Both the position numbers and the translations under genes were made by a program. Shown piece by piece: positions 43,432-56,214 of a stretch of DNA of 64,000 nt. The DNA comes from Chelydra serpentina (Eukaryota; Chordata; Testudines; Chelydridae), in NCBI GenBank assembly GCA_037349315.1, contig JBAIAC010000024.1, forward strand, positions 36,691,501 through 36,755,500, in the 5' to 3' direction. The notes under the pieces are model-generated. The model was not told where the DNA came from. It saw only the letters and a program-made list of their open reading frames with translations, and did not search any database. Each line of letters starts with the position of its first letter. Position 1 is the first letter of the stretch.

Positions 43432-44719
43432 AGACTCTCAAGGATTATGAAGAGATGATGCAAAGCATGCAAGGATTAATTAGCCAGGGTTTGGCATAAG
43501 GGGTTTAACATAAAGAATATGCAAGGATCTTTACTAATTAAGGTCAATCTTGCATATACCATATACAATCCTTGCACTTTTGCTGGTATAGGCTATCACA
43601 AACCTTCCCTGTCATACCTTAATTTCCTTTTTCTGGTGGTGTTTTCTTATGGGGAGGACCAAGCAGCCTTCCCCTCCCATTCAATGTCTCTAACAGATAA
43701 GAGGCCTACTCCCTTGGAGATAAAACTCCTCCCTAGCTCCTACACAGGCTAGAGAAAACAAGTCAAAATGGCTTCATTGGGCCTTCCTGAATATATGGGG
43801 TAAATTCAGCCAATCAGGGATCCTGAAAAAATGCCATAGAACAAAACTGTTCAGTATTGCCAAATCAATTCTTCAAAAATCATCATCAAACCCCTCAATG
43901 AATCATGACAGAGACTTAAAATCATGAGTTTTTTCGGAAGGAGTAATACATTTGGGATTCTTTCTATTTGACTTTTGTTTTTTTTATCTTTAGGCTACAA
44001 TTGGGCTCCATTTTTCAAGGTTTTTTCCATGACCATTAAGACGAGATTGAAGGGTGACATTCAGATAATTAAAAAAATAAGTATACCCTAGGCCCACCAC
44101 TTGTTTGCTGATGTGAAAATAAAAATAAAAATCAGGAAGCACTGAACTTTAATGGAAGCTTTGTGAACTCAAACGCAGGCCAAATTTTGAGTGATTTCAA
44201 TTTCAGAACATATATTTCACAGCACTAATGACATAGCTTCTGTAAATCACAAGATGTATTACACTGGATTTATAAAAACATGCAATGGTTCTCATATGGA
44301 AAGGAATATTTCTAGTATTGAAAAGAATACTAATATTAAAAAGAACACTCAAGCAGCTGTTGTGATTGGCTACTGGTTTCACTAGCACTTTCACATGTTC
44401 TTAAGCAGAAATTATTCAGTATCTCTAGGATTTCTATCTAGTAGGAGAATATGGCTGTTAGGCTCTGCCACAGTAAAATTTTAAAAATGCTATATAAATA
44501 TGCTTAAAGGAACATCTTGGGAAATTTTATTTCAATACACTGTTACTTGGATTGAAATGATATTCAATGTGATATTGATATGATTATCCTTACAGATAGG
44601 AAATTGAATACTTTTTCTTTTCTACGGCAAGTATATGTGATTTGTCAGGTGCTAGGAATTCAATGTGTTTATAAAAAAAGGCATATACTTATAGTAACAG
44701 ACTATAGCTAAGTGACTTC
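43432..44719. other. Unrecognised sequence
   Basis: No gene or repeat recognised. Confidence 0.4.
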
Positions 44720-44815
44720 TTCAAGCCACACACAGAGCCAGCGCCAGAAGTAGAATTCAAGAGTTCCTGGCTTCCAATTATGTGCTTGGTCCATTAGGCC
44801 ACAGTGCCACTCAAC
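44720..44815 (-). repeat. MIR/tRNA-type SINE head, antisense
   Basis: The plus strand reads AGCCACACACAGAGCCAGCG, AAGTAGAATTCAAGAGTTCC, TGGCTTCCAATTATGTGCTT, GGTCCATTAGGCCACAGTGC. This is the reverse complement of the tRNA-like head of the old SINE family seen in sense at 4.7 kb. Confidence 0.65.
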
Positions 44816-45206
44816 ACTAAAAATGGGTTGAAGTCATTCTTCCTCAGACTGCAGTGCCATGTATCACTTGGCAGTCCCATAGCACAAGGAGACATACTGA
44901 GCTAACCCCAGGGAGGCCCATGCACAGCTGGAGATGTGAATGCAAGCTTCTGGTAGGGAAGGAAGAAGCAAATGCAGGGCAGTATGGAGGTACAGTGAGA
45001 TGTGCACCCAAAACTTATGCAGAGCTGTGATGTCCAGGGAAATGTGGGACCATACAAGTTGCAGTTATTAGAATTACTTGAACATAATTGGACAGGTCTG
45101 ATGCTGTATCCAGCTGTAGGGATGACACATTTGCTAGTCCATTACATATACCATGATCCTGTTTGGATCAACGGTTGCCCATGATGAACAAATTCAAGCA
45201 ATCTGG
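44816..45206. other. Unrecognised sequence
   Basis: No gene or repeat recognised. Confidence 0.35.
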
Positions 45207-45209
45207 AGG

Positions 45210-45520
45210 GAGAAAAGGGCTGGTCTACTCTACGGCGGGGAAGGGGAGGGTCGAAGTAAGGTATGCAACTTCAGCTACGTGAATAACGTAGCTGAAGTCG
45301 ACGTACCTCGCTTGACTTGCCTCGCGGTGTGGACCCTGCAAAGTCGAAGTCTAGCGCTCCCCTGTCGACTCCGCTTCCTCCTCGCATCGGGCTGGAGTAC
45401 CGGAGTCGACGGGAGCGTGTTCTGGGATCGATTTATCGCGTCTAGATGAGATGCGATAAATCGATCCCCAAAAGATCGATTGCTACCCGCCGAATCGGGC
45501 GGTTAGTGTAGACCTGGCCT
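45210..45520. mobile_element. Harbinger-like MITE, about 311 bp
   Basis: Left end GGGCTGGTCTACTCTACGGC, right end TTAGTGTAGACCTGGCC followed by TAA. Internal fold-back blocks include AACTTCAGCTACGTGAATAA with CGTAGCTGAAGTCGACGTAC, and GATCGATTTATCGCGTCTAG with GCGATAAATCGATCCCC. It is the same family, in opposite orientation, as the element at 59.37 kb. Its ends resemble the Harbinger terminus at 30.43 kb. The 98-codon frame through it is not a protein. Confidence 0.8.
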
Positions 45521-45523
45521 AAC

Positions 45524-46744
45524 AATTGTCGGTAGAGTTTGTAAATTCCGTGATCTGAAGCTACTTAGTATGATGTCTGATGAATGCTGCCATCCTTAGC
45601 CAATGCCACTGGAACACTGTGACGCTTGACCAAGGCTTCCTGAATATTTAACACTTTGTTTGGCACTAGCTAAATGGATCCCCATTAAGTAGAATTTATG
45701 CCAATACTGTCTTGATTAACTAGCAGCCATTGCTATTCACTGTCATTGGTTTCTAGGGAGATACCCCAGTAAAGCAGACATCCCTGTTCAGCGTGCCCCA
45801 ATTAAGCAGAGTATACAGTGATGATAATTTACATTTACATAGACCTTTCATCCTATTGAACTTTAAAGATTATATAGGGCTCAGATACCTCTGCAATAAG
45901 TACATTATAAATACCTAGATGCAACCAAGCTGAACTGTAGCAGCCTTTAAAATGGAGGGCAGCAGCCAATTGGAATACCTGTTTCCGCATCACATTGCGG
46001 GATGGGAAATGTGTTACAGTGCCCCTAAGCCAAAGCCTTACAAAACAGATCAGGGGCTCTCCAATATCCTCTGAAAGACACAGAAGGAGCTTCAGTTTTT
46101 AGGTCTACTCAGAAAAATCCACATGGTAAACTGCACTAAACTCAGCTAATGTAACATGAGTAAGACAGCCAAGCTATCCTTTACTAGCCTTGAACCTACA
46201 GGTCCTGGGGAATTAAATATTTCAAGTCTGATGTTTAGACTACTAAACTATCTCTTTCAGTGCCTGAAAGCTCCATTACTACAGTGTTTTCCTTGTCTGG
46301 AGATAAAGAAGCATATACAAAGTAAAATAAGACAATACTTCTGCCAAATGCCCCACTTTCCCTTAATCCTTCCCAATTTCTAACCCAGACAATATCTCAT
46401 CTCCATCCAGGTTCTGCGGAAGGCAGTGGAACTATGACACAAAGAGGGATCAACTACTTATCTATACTCTCCCTCAATTTGGGCCGCAATTAACATGCAA
46501 TATGTGATTTGTGTATACTGCATGTGCACAGTATGGAATCCAGCTATAATCCCAACTACCTTGTATTGTCTAAGACTCTTCCCCCAAAGCTGACTTAGTG
46601 GGTACATGAATGCATACAAAGTAACTGTTCTGACAAACTGGTTCTGACAAACTGGACATCTGTTGTGTGGTGATCTGTCCATCCCACTTAACTCCTTCAA
46701 CAAGTGGAAATACCAGTAAATTAAGGTACAGTTCTGGATTAATC
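45524..46744. other. Unrecognised sequence
   Basis: No gene or repeat recognised. Confidence 0.4.
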
Positions 46745-47110
46745 AAGAGGGCTCAGTGAGGTAATGCCATTTTAGAGATAGGAAAACTGAGGCACTCAGG
46801 ATATGTCTACAGGACTAAAAATAGCAGTGTAGACGTTTGGGCTTGGGCTGGATCTTGGGCTCTGAAACCGAGCAATGGGGTGGGGTCTCAGAGCCTAAGA
46901 TCCAGCCCAAGTGGGAACATCTATGCTGCTACTTTTATCCCTGTAGTGCAAGCCCTGCAAGCCTGAGTCTATAGCCTTGGGCTCTGAGACTTGCTGCTGC
47001 AGGTTTGTTTTTCTGTTTTTTGCAGTGTTGATATATCAAAAAAGGTTAAGTAATTTGTTTGGGTGGTCCTGTGGTCCAATGGATTAGGTATGGGCCTACC
47101 AACCAGGAAA
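46745..47110 (-). repeat. MIR-type SINE, antisense, split by a MITE
   Basis: The plus strand reads TTTTAGAGATAGGAAAACTG then AGGCAC (to about 46795), the antisense MIR tail. After the MITE it resumes AAGGTTAAGTAATTTG (about 47042-47058). A sense-looking tRNA-like head TGGTCCTGTGGTCCAATGGA follows (47064-47083); it may be a second SINE fragment. Confidence 0.6.
46797..47040. mobile_element. MITE inserted in the MIR copy
   Basis: The left end is ATATGTCTACAGGACTAAAA with AATAGCAGTGTAGACGTTTG. The right end, TTTTGCAGTGTTGATATAT, is a decayed inverted partner. Inside, GGGCTGGATCTTGGGCTCTG faces AGAGCCTAAGATCCAGCCC. The family is frequent in turtles and lacks coding capacity. The target-site duplication was not resolved. 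Confidence 0.7.
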
Positions 47111-47319
47111 GCTAGGGGGTTAAGTTTTCAGAAGTACTGAGCACCTGTGGCTTACACTGACTACAACTGGACTTGCTATGGAATACGTGCATGTAAGAAT
47201 TTAAAGGGTCATTTATTTAAACATTTATTTATTTATTTTCATTCTCTCATAACTCAAAACCAGATTTAGAGATTTTGCTCAAACTTCTAAACATAAAAAG
47301 TCACTTTTGGGCAGAGACT

Positions 47320-47450
47320 AAGGACTCAGTTCAGGAAAGTACTTAAGCACCTGCTTGGTTTCAATGGCATTTAAACACTTGGTTAAAGTTACACATACTT
47401 ATGTGTTGTTCCAGAATAGGGATGCTTTCCTGAATCAAGGTCTAAACATT
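47320..47450. repeat. Palindromic interspersed repeat
   Basis: GACTCAGTTCAGGAAAGTAC with TTAAGCACCTGC on the left faces GATGCTTTCCTGAATCAAGG on the right, with ACACTTGGTTAAAGTT between. It resembles the element at 12.49 kb in layout. Confidence 0.6.
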
Positions 47451-49250
47451 GAAAAATTCAGTCCCAAAGGTGAATGTTTTGGAAGGTTATGAGTCTGTGG
47501 AAACAGGGGATTCCAAGGTTATATTTAGCAATTGCTGTTGGTGAAAACCAAAACAAAGAATCACTTCACCTACCCATTGAAATGGTGCCACCTGTGGAGA
47601 GTAATATGCCATAATCCAAAGACAGTGTTTGCCACTGGTGTTATTGAACATGAGATTGTCTCTCCTATTGGAAGGTAGCATTGATAGAACACTCTATTTC
47701 CAAAGGGTTAGGTTTACAGAAGATGGAACCTCTGGTAAAGGGTTCAGAGCATCAGTGCTAATCAGTATCTCACTGTCATAGACCAATGTCCTTATCTAGA
47801 ACCAGAAGACAAGCAAGAGAGATAACAACATCTTTCTAAATCTTCTTGGGGGACAATGCAGTTGTTGTTAAAGGAACATTGAAAGGAAATTACTATTTAA
47901 AAGGGACACTTTTATCTATCACTTCTTATTTTAGTAATTTTTAAAATGACCCAACGACGTTATATAATAAGCATTTTTGCTATGGCTGGCTATGATGCTT
48001 TGAATAATTTCCCTATCTTTTCCTGAAATATTATAGAAACACATATTGTTCCTTCATAATTAAGACTGAAGTCAGTTCCCCATTACAAGCTCTGATTTCA
48101 CTCCCCTCCCAACTTCAAACAAACTATCCATATGAAATTTCACCTCTCTCTTCCTTTGAGTGGTTAAGATGTTTTGGGTTATTTAGTGTCCTTTCATTAA
48201 AGAATGACAAGTCAATAGAAACTGGAAACAGCACACTAGCAAAAAGTGTTGTGTGCAATTCTCATTTTTTATATGTATTTATTAAAATATTGTAAAATGG
48301 ATGAAATGTATTATTATTGTAAAGATTTAATCACTACTGCCTTTTCTTTCTTTAAGCCCAGAGAAAATACCCAAATTTTCACAATCTATGTACTGTCTAA
48401 AGCATAAAACATACTTTCCCCATGTGAATACTCAGAATGAAACACTCTATAGTAGTTTGAAAGTCCAATTATGGAGAAATCATTAGCTGCTGCTCTTACC
48501 CAGCCAGCCTTCCCTACGTTTTTATACACACTTTGGCCTCAAGGTGGCAACATTGAATAATCTACAAAAAGACATTCCACATATTGAGGCCTTTAATGAA
48601 AGTTTTATATTTTTAAATGAATATCCATTTTTTCTCACTTATTCAAAATGTGATTAGAAGGAAATGTGATTGGGGTATCAGACATTTGTTTCAAATAACC
48701 TTGAGTGCACATGGTATGCAAAATTATTTGCAAATTGAAATATAAGCAAATGCACATAAAAGGTATATATAAGCTAAGCCTCTTCCTCTTCAATGTAAAA
48801 GACATTTTAAACATAACATACTGTGTTTCTTTCACATAGAATTTACATCAATAGAGGTGCTTAACTGGTTCTTTTGAATGGAAACTTGCTTTCATGTTAT
48901 TTCACCCGTATTCACTAAACGTTGTGTTTTAGAATGTGATGCATTAATCAAGTAATAGGACATGGCATACAGTGTATTGTGCTAGATATTGACACAACTT
49001 GGGTGCATTGCAGAGCAGCAGGTGAAGCTCAATGTTTCTAGTACACCCAGGAAGGGCTGATAATCAGCACAGTAACATAGTCTGGGATGTTTTATGGCAG
49101 GTACAAAGACAATATGAGTTTTATTTATTATTTATACATTCTTAGTGGTTTTTTTAAAGTTTGGTTTTGTTTTAACTTTGCTCCTAAAAAAAATTCTCGT
49201 TCAGAAAATACATACACCAGTAGATAGATATCTGTTCCTCTGGATGTATG
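47451..49250. other. Unrecognised AT-rich sequence
   Basis: No gene or repeat recognised. Confidence 0.4.
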
Positions 49251-49279
49251 GATGTGTACTGAAGGGGAGTATCTATCAG

Positions 49280-49895
49280 TGATTTCCAAAGTATTTAGAG
49301 ATTTTCCCATCATTGATGTAAAAAATCATTTTTTCAGGATCTCTCAGTGTTCCCTATCCTTGTGGCTATATACAGAAGGGTATGACATACAGAATCAAAA
49401 TGGTAATATGCTTTACACAGCACTGGCGAGGTCACATCGGCAGCACTGTGAGCAGTTTATGCTTCCATACTATAAAAAGAATTTTGCTAGATTTGAAAGG
49501 ATCTAAACTAGGGCAGCAAAAAATGTTCACAAGATTTAGAAAATAGCTACTGTATTAAGAAAACTTAAAAAACCCTGAATTTGCCCTGCCTAGAGAAAAG
49601 ATGACATGATAACATCTTAGTACTTATGAAGAATTAACAGAAAGAAGGGGGTGGAGGCTGGTGTGGGAGGATTGTCAGCAGTGTAGTGAATGCAGGTAGA
49701 AATAGTAGTAATGGTTTAAAATTATGGAGGGGGAAAATGTAGACTAAATAGTACAAAATGTGAGATCAGGGAAGTAATATGTCAAAAGGGATCACAGACT
49801 TTCTGTCATTAAAATTACTGAAGGCAAAGCTAGATCACACCAATCTTCATGACTATCTTACCTTGATTCAAGGGGTTGGACTAGATGACAACAAG
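49280..49895 (+). pseudogene. Old CR1/L3-type LINE ORF2 C-terminal relic
   Basis: The frame ending at 49506 contains YTALARSHRQHCEQFMLPYY then KKNFARFERI, followed after a stop (TAA 49504) by TRAAKNVHK. This matches the block after the reverse transcriptase domain of CR1-clade ORF2 proteins (usually an 'LVRSHLEYC..FW.P..KKD...LE..Q.RATK' pattern). Further on, the remnant passes into GGTTGGACTAGATGACAACA (about 49874-49893), a CR1-like 3' untranslated phrase in sense. Decay is heavy, with stops and indels, so the copy is ancient and dead. Confidence 0.75.
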
Positions 49896-52727
49896 AGGTT
49901 TTTCCCAGAGTTGATATTAAGGGTCAGATCGCCCCTGCTCATGAAAATTGCTCAAGGAGGGGCAGTTTCCCTTAGAACATTCTTATATGGATAAGGAGCA
50001 CGCAGGGAGTTTGCCCAAGACCAGGAATTCTCCAGTGACACACTGGAGGAACAAGGCCATTTGTGTGACTGTCCTGTGCCCCACACCAGCTTCAGGACTC
50101 CAGACCTGTACACCTGCATCCTTCTGCCTGCAGCTATCAAAGAATCTCTTGTGAATGATGCCTCATGGGGAAATTTTTATGTAAATAAAGTGTAAACAAG
50201 AACCAAAGAAAAATTAGGAGGATACTGTGGCCACAACAATTAGTTGAGTTGAGAAAGGAGCACATAATAAAATCACTTGATCATGAAAGCAACCTAGGGT
50301 AAGCCATTTCTGATATAGAGGGCTAACATTTTACTGAGCAACCCTGAGCAAGGGGTAACAGTAAATTACTGCCCTTCTGTGTTGGCATAGTTACTCTGGC
50401 CATTGAACAGAGAGGGAGGTAGAGCTAAGGCTCTGGTCATTCCCCTCCTATTCCCATCCCTCCCCACTCACCTCTTCAACAGAGGGAGAAAACAATCAAA
50501 TAAAAATCCCACACCTCAAGATGCACACTTGGTAGGAGGGTCTTACTGCCTTGCACATGTGCATAGTATGAGTCACAATCCAGCCCTACAAACTAGCAAA
50601 AAGTCAAACATTTACAGGGGCTCAAATGCTTTTTCAGGGGATGGGAGGGGTGGCAAACTCTAAACCAAAGTGTTGGTTATTATTAAACACACTTTATGAT
50701 TTTGAAAGCAGTTAGTCATTAAACTAGACTTATTGTGTTTGGCATGTCCATTAAAATGTTCTACAATGGAAGTGCAGGGCTGAGTGAGTCACTCACAAAA
50801 GAGCACAGGTATCACAGAGTGAAAAAAAAAAAAGATGATTATTTCCAGAAGCACTACTCTGGCAATTGAATAGCTCTTATAGAGAAGTGACAAAGGTGCA
50901 GTATAAACCACAACATTACAAGCTAATAGGTCAGGAGAGCAAAATTAGCACAACCATAGCCCCATTCACTTCAATCCTCCTGTTCTAAAAGTAATAATAG
51001 TATTAAGAACACTAACAAATACGTTGCCATACAATGTCATGCCAGACCATTCACAGAGGCAAATTTGACATCAAGCATTCCAGTGCAACAGTGTGCAGTC
51101 TGCTCCTTCTAGCCTGGAATTGTGAGGGCTCTCAGAACATAGCTGCAAGAATGAAAAAACGTGTGAGTAAACTGTATATTATGGCCCCTGTCTAGGTGTC
51201 TCTCAACAAGAGAAGTTAAAATTATTTAAATTCAGGCAATTAAGATATAGACATGAAAAAATAGATAATAGTTAAACCATTGTGTCATGCCAATTTTTTT
51301 TCTTCATCCTGCAGTGAAAGTGAACCTATCGGTCTCAGATCTGGTGGGATTTCATTCTGGAGACCTGAATCTGCAGATCAAAGACTCAGAGCATAATCCT
51401 CAGATATGCGAAACTCATGCTTGACTCATTGAAAGAGGGAGGTGAAGATGACTCTAACACACCTTTTCCCTCTCGCTAATCTTGAGTCAGTATAAGGATG
51501 TCTCACTCACTAGTATATTGCAGAGCAGGCACAGAGCTGCTACAATTTATGCCAACTACAAATCCTCTATGAAACCTGCCAGTGGAGGATCAGCAGAAAA
51601 CATTGCACCCACCTCTGCCACCTCTTCCCCCCGTAATTGTCTCTACACTGAACTAGTCCTGACATGCCCCCAGTGGGCCAGGAAGGGCTGTTTTAAAGCC
51701 AGCTGTGCTAGCTTTACGCCAATGCAGAATCACCTCCCATGCTAATTTCCTCTCAAGAGCAGCTTTAAAGTCACTTCATAACTCTCCAGCAATGCAAAGA
51801 AACCTTAGTGGTACCAGGGATCTGGCTCACCAATTTTACCTAAACTATCTTATCTAAGTTATCTAAACCCTCTTGAACCAAATATCCCACACCCTACAAA
51901 ACAACATAGTGGATTAGAGGATACTAGAAGCTATGCAAAATGCTGTTAGGCATAATTTAATAGTGGATTTTAATGGAGTGACTCTTGGTGAATATAATGT
52001 CCCGACTTATATGTCTCCCTCACCCTAACATGCTGCTAGAACTATTGTGTCCTGGTTGTCAGTGTCGAGAGCTTTGGTGAAGAAGAACCAAATCCTGTGA
52101 TCCGTACTCAGTCCAACAGCGACCAGCTGCTTGGCAGGCTTATATTTTACTGAGGTAGGCCATGTGTTCTCACACCCAACAAATCCAACATGGTGATTCA
52201 GCAGTTGAATCAGTCCAGTTCAGTGGTTGCAGAAGCTGGGCCTTGATGGTGGAAAGCTCCCTTTGCAAAGGGACAGCCAGCAGAGCCCTAAAAGTGGGGA
52301 GTATTGACTGGGGAGGGGATGTGGCTAGATAAGTGGGGAGTAGACTGATTCAGCATATTCGTGCTGTGGGCTTTGTGGTGACATTCCTGTGGTGTAACTT
52401 AAAGCTGCCGTCCCCTGATGGAACTCCCCTCTTCCCACTGATCTTTCGCCTGAGTGTGATGGCCTTTGCTTACATAAGGTGACACATATTTGGCCCAATA
52501 TGTAAAAGCACGCACATAACTCCTACACACAAAGACGGACCATCATGTGTACCGTAGCTATGGGATGCTCTCAAAGGATAACTCTTGGCTTTGAGAATAA
52601 CTCTATCCTTTGTTACCTAACAGGTCATCTCTGTTATCACAAATAAAGCACATTTTAGCTGACCTACTCCTTTAAAGGCTTTCATGTTCACTCTTTGTTT
52701 TGTCTAGCAAACGAGCAGTGACACAGA
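49896..52727. other. Unrecognised sequence
   Basis: About 2.8 kb without a recognised gene or repeat. Short frames (under 90 codons) match nothing known to me. Confidence 0.4.
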
Positions 52728-53186
52728 TGTTAGGCCATTCTTCTAGCCTGACACAGCTCTTTGGGGGTCATGGGGCTGTTAGATAAGAGGGGCTCTTGCA
52801 GTGAATTTCTCCTGGTCTCCTGTCATAAATTCCTCCCGACCTTGCTTAAATCCCTTTATCTTGTACAAATATTCTTGCGGTGTTCCCTCTCCTGCTCTGC
52901 CTAAATTGAATAACCATAGAAAGTAGTTTGAACAAGGTCAGCCTGAGATGATGCAGAGGAAAACACGTGCTGCCCAGTACCCCTCCTTCTGTCTTAAAAC
53001 TATAAATACTGATGCTTGTCACTAATAAAGTTGCCGTATGCCCCTGAGGGCATACGTGCCCTTTGATCAAAGTTCTGGTGTTGGTGCATTGCTTTTCTTG
53101 GTCTCTGACAGCTTTGGATTTCCAAACCAACTCCTCCCTACCCGGGCAGTGAGGGGTAAGTAGGACAAGCTGATTTTTACCTAACA
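52728..53186 (+). mobile_element. Candidate solo LTR (459 bp), plus orientation
   Basis: The block begins TGTTAGGCCATTC and ends TTTTTACCTAACA, giving perfect 7-bp inverted ends TGTTAGG/CCTAACA. Inside are a TATA-like CTATAAATACTG (about 53000), a polyadenylation-like AATAAAG (about 53025) and, just after it, a hairpin CGTATGCCCCTGAGGGCATACG, the usual order of U3-R-U5. ACAG occurs on both sides but not exactly abutting, so the target-site duplication is uncertain. No internal retroviral genes are visible. The family is not identified. Confidence 0.65.
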
Positions 53187-53193
53187 CAGGCAT

Positions 53194-53800
53194 TGTTGTC
53201 AGTTGGCGTGCATGCATGTGTTCTCTCCGTGTACTATCCCAGGTCTGCGCAGAGAGCTAGCCCAGCAAACCTCAACAGTATTACCCAGAAGGACCACAGA
53301 ATTGGTTAGGTGGCGAAGACCCTTCGCCAGGTTTATTTCCAACAAAGCACGGTACTAGTGCCCTATAAGTGCTACAGGTACACTAAGGCATGTATGTTGA
53401 TGACAATGGACCAGCTCAGTCAGGACTTTCTGCTGCCCCCTAGGCCAGAGATGCCCCTCCTATGATTTATTTCTCTTTTATACATTGATACAAAAAAAGT
53501 TACGTACTGCCCTTCTGACGTGGTTAGTTACCAACTTACCACCCTACATGGTTAGTTACCACCCTACCCTAGACCCTACAAAGTTGGTTCGAACAAAACA
53601 TCTCCATCCATTATCCTGACCTTATTTAATGAGGGGCCAGTGTGTCCCTGTACCATCTTCAAGGAGTGTGTTTATACCATACCTTTATGTTGGGGTGTAC
53701 TCGTAATAGTCTCTTGAAATGTGTTTACGTAAATACTTACTTAGTGAAGTTTTTAGTACTTCTTAAAGTGTCGGTGTTTTAGAAACGCCAGCCATGTTTT
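53194..53800 (-). mobile_element. Candidate LTR, minus orientation
   Basis: Read on the minus strand, the block has a TATA-like TGTATAAAAGAG (about 53480) and a polyadenylation-like GGAAATAAACCTGG (about 53335). A hairpin-like GGCGAAGGGTCTTCGCC follows, and it would end ...GACAACA at 53194. Again the order is that of U3-R-U5. The upstream (high-coordinate) boundary is not clear. It starts 7 bp from the end of the neighbouring plus-strand LTR. No coding region is attached. Confidence 0.55.
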
Positions 53801-55159
53801 TGCCAAGTTCCTGAACTGGACAGTGAACTTATAGGGAGGCGTTTGCTTTATGACTTTTGCTCTTAGCCTTTATGACTTTGGTTCAGGCTTCTGGCCTTGC
53901 AGCAGGCCTGTGTTCCAGGCTCTCTCTTTCTATTCCATTCTCCAAAACAGCTTGGTGTCAGAAAGTGGAAAAACAATTCACACTCAATTTGAGGGAACCT
54001 TTAGTGAATGCTATGACAGAAGAAGTGTGTTTTTTAGTAAGATTCAGTTGACAATCTTGACAGCGATGGTAGCAAGATTATGCAAGTCTAACTGGATTTT
54101 AAAACAGTGTGAACCTCCTGTAAGAAAATGTATATGGGAAGACATCTATAGGGAAACTTATGGGAGCTAGGAAGTGACCTTTTTTCCTCCATTACCAATG
54201 AGACAGCCATATGTTATAGAGAAAGGTTTACTAAAGGGAACTGTCCCATCTTTAAGCTGAAACAATACAAGTGTTTGTCTCTGGTTTCTGTTCACAGTCA
54301 CTGAAAAAAATATTTATTGCAATTGGAGGTTAGACTTAGAAGAAAATAATTAATCAGAGACAAAAATAACAACAGACAAACATCCTTATATGTGACTGTG
54401 ATGCAGCAGTCTAAGTCATACTCTAAGTCATAGCTCCAAAACCCAGGATTTATATTAGGTTTATTTAACTTGTCTCTTACCAATAACCTAATACTGATAG
54501 GATATCTGGGGGAAGCTTTAAGGAAGATTAGAAAGATAATCCTTTCATGCTGGGAGTTGCATTTCTCCACTTAAATGTCCATTGCTAGCAATGAAAATGC
54601 TGGCAGAACTGAGAGAGAAAGAAGATATCAATGGAGCTCTGAAGCTGAATGCTTTCTGGAGTCAGTTTAAACAATCAGTTAACAGATAGCTATTACACTT
54701 CTCTCTTTCAGGGAAACTATATGATGTATATTATATCCGCATCATTTGTTAATGAAGTTTCATTAACACAGAAAACATCATATTAATTGAAGTTGCATAT
54801 TTAATTTTTCTGTGGAGAAATTGTCTGAAAGTTAGTGCTCAAATCTTTTATTTCCAGTTTAAGATGAACACATTTTGAAATACATAAAGGAATTCCATGG
54901 ACACTTTTCAAACCTTGTGAGGAATATAAAGACTTTGTCATCATGTTTAATAAAGCTGAATTTTCCTTCAACCCCATCTACAATGATAGATAAAGTTGTC
55001 TCTCTCTCACTCTTTAGAGGACAAATACATGGATAAGATCTGAGCACAATTGCTGCAGTTAGCAGTGTAAACAAGAATCCATGATCTGATAACTTTGTTA
55101 GGTAGAAATAATTATCCCTTTTAAATGATACATTAAACAACTGGCTGTGAGTGAAAAGT
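53801..55159. other. Unrecognised sequence
   Basis: No gene or repeat recognised. Frames of 90-117 codons on both strands have no resemblance to known families. Confidence 0.4.
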
Positions 55160-55268
55160 ATGGGTCTGAATATGTTCTCATTTACACTAGTGTAAATCAG
55201 GAGTAACTCCATTATTTTCAGTGGTGTTTCACTACTCTAAATCTGGTGTAAATTAGATCATACTCAGG
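55160..55268. repeat. Palindromic interspersed repeat
   Basis: GGGTCTGAATATGTTCTCAT, TTACACTAGTGTAAATCAGG, AGTAACTCCATTATTTTCAG, then TCTGGTGTAAATTAGATCAT and ACTCAGGCCT. The unit folds back on itself and belongs to the same broad family as the one at 12.23 kb. Confidence 0.6.
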
Positions 55269-56214
55269 CCTAAAGTCTTATGGACAATGTAGATAGATAG
55301 ACAGGTATATAACAGGCTTACAACCCAGTACTATTTATATTAGCTTGGTTGTAAAATACACCATAGTTCAGGGTACACAAAACACCACTACCATTCATTT
55401 GGTGTGAAATTTACCTTTTTCTGCACAAAGGCTGTAACTAGGCTTTGTGGGGTGAAATCTAAACCAGGCTAATGAGAAACAACTGACTTCTCTAGCCTAG
55501 GCAGGCTATGGGGATGAAGCCAAATATTTATGTGACTAGTATTGGAACCTATGAGTTGAATTATTAGTTGCTGGCCTTCTGTGCTCCCTCTGGTCCCAGG
55601 CCAGCCATCACATCTGCATACGTACAAATATAATGGACTCTCGCCTGCCTCAGCACCAAACCCATCAACTAGTCTTTGATCTATTTGGACTTCTGTGGAG
55701 CTTTCTTCCATGGAAGGTAACTCCCCTGAAGGTAACTCTAGCCTTCAGTCACCACTCTTGCTGGCCTTTCTTGAGGCTTATGGTGTAAAAAGGACCTTGT
55801 GTGGTCTCCACACTTAGGTGGAGGTCATCCTTGCTGTTTGCATGTCAAATATCCATTGGAGTGGTAGTCACCTGTCTGCTAGAGTACTCGACCGTGACAA
55901 ACATAGTCCAAATCCTGTCATCTTCCTTACTCAGAGAAAACTCATATTGACTTCAGGAGGACAAATGGCAGAATTTGTCCACAAATTCCTTTCATCGCAT
56001 GAGCTTAAGGTGGTTCTTCTGGTAAGCTGACTCTTGGAAATTTTCAATATGAAGGTACTTATTAGGGTGATGATAAATAGTGAACATAAGAATAAGAACA
56101 ATTGTGACAATTAAGATGCCAAAATATCAGTGTAGGTCTCTCTTAGACCTAGTTGAATTTTTTCATGAATGCTTTAATCTACACACACACAACACACAAA
56201 TGCCTTTTTTAAAC
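55269..56214. other. Unrecognised sequence
   Basis: No gene or repeat recognised, apart from a short AC-rich run near 56180. Confidence 0.4.

Noticed and set aside
45153..45449. 98-codon open frame
   Set aside because: It crosses the left end of a fold-back MITE and is not conserved as a protein in the sister copy at 59.4 kb.
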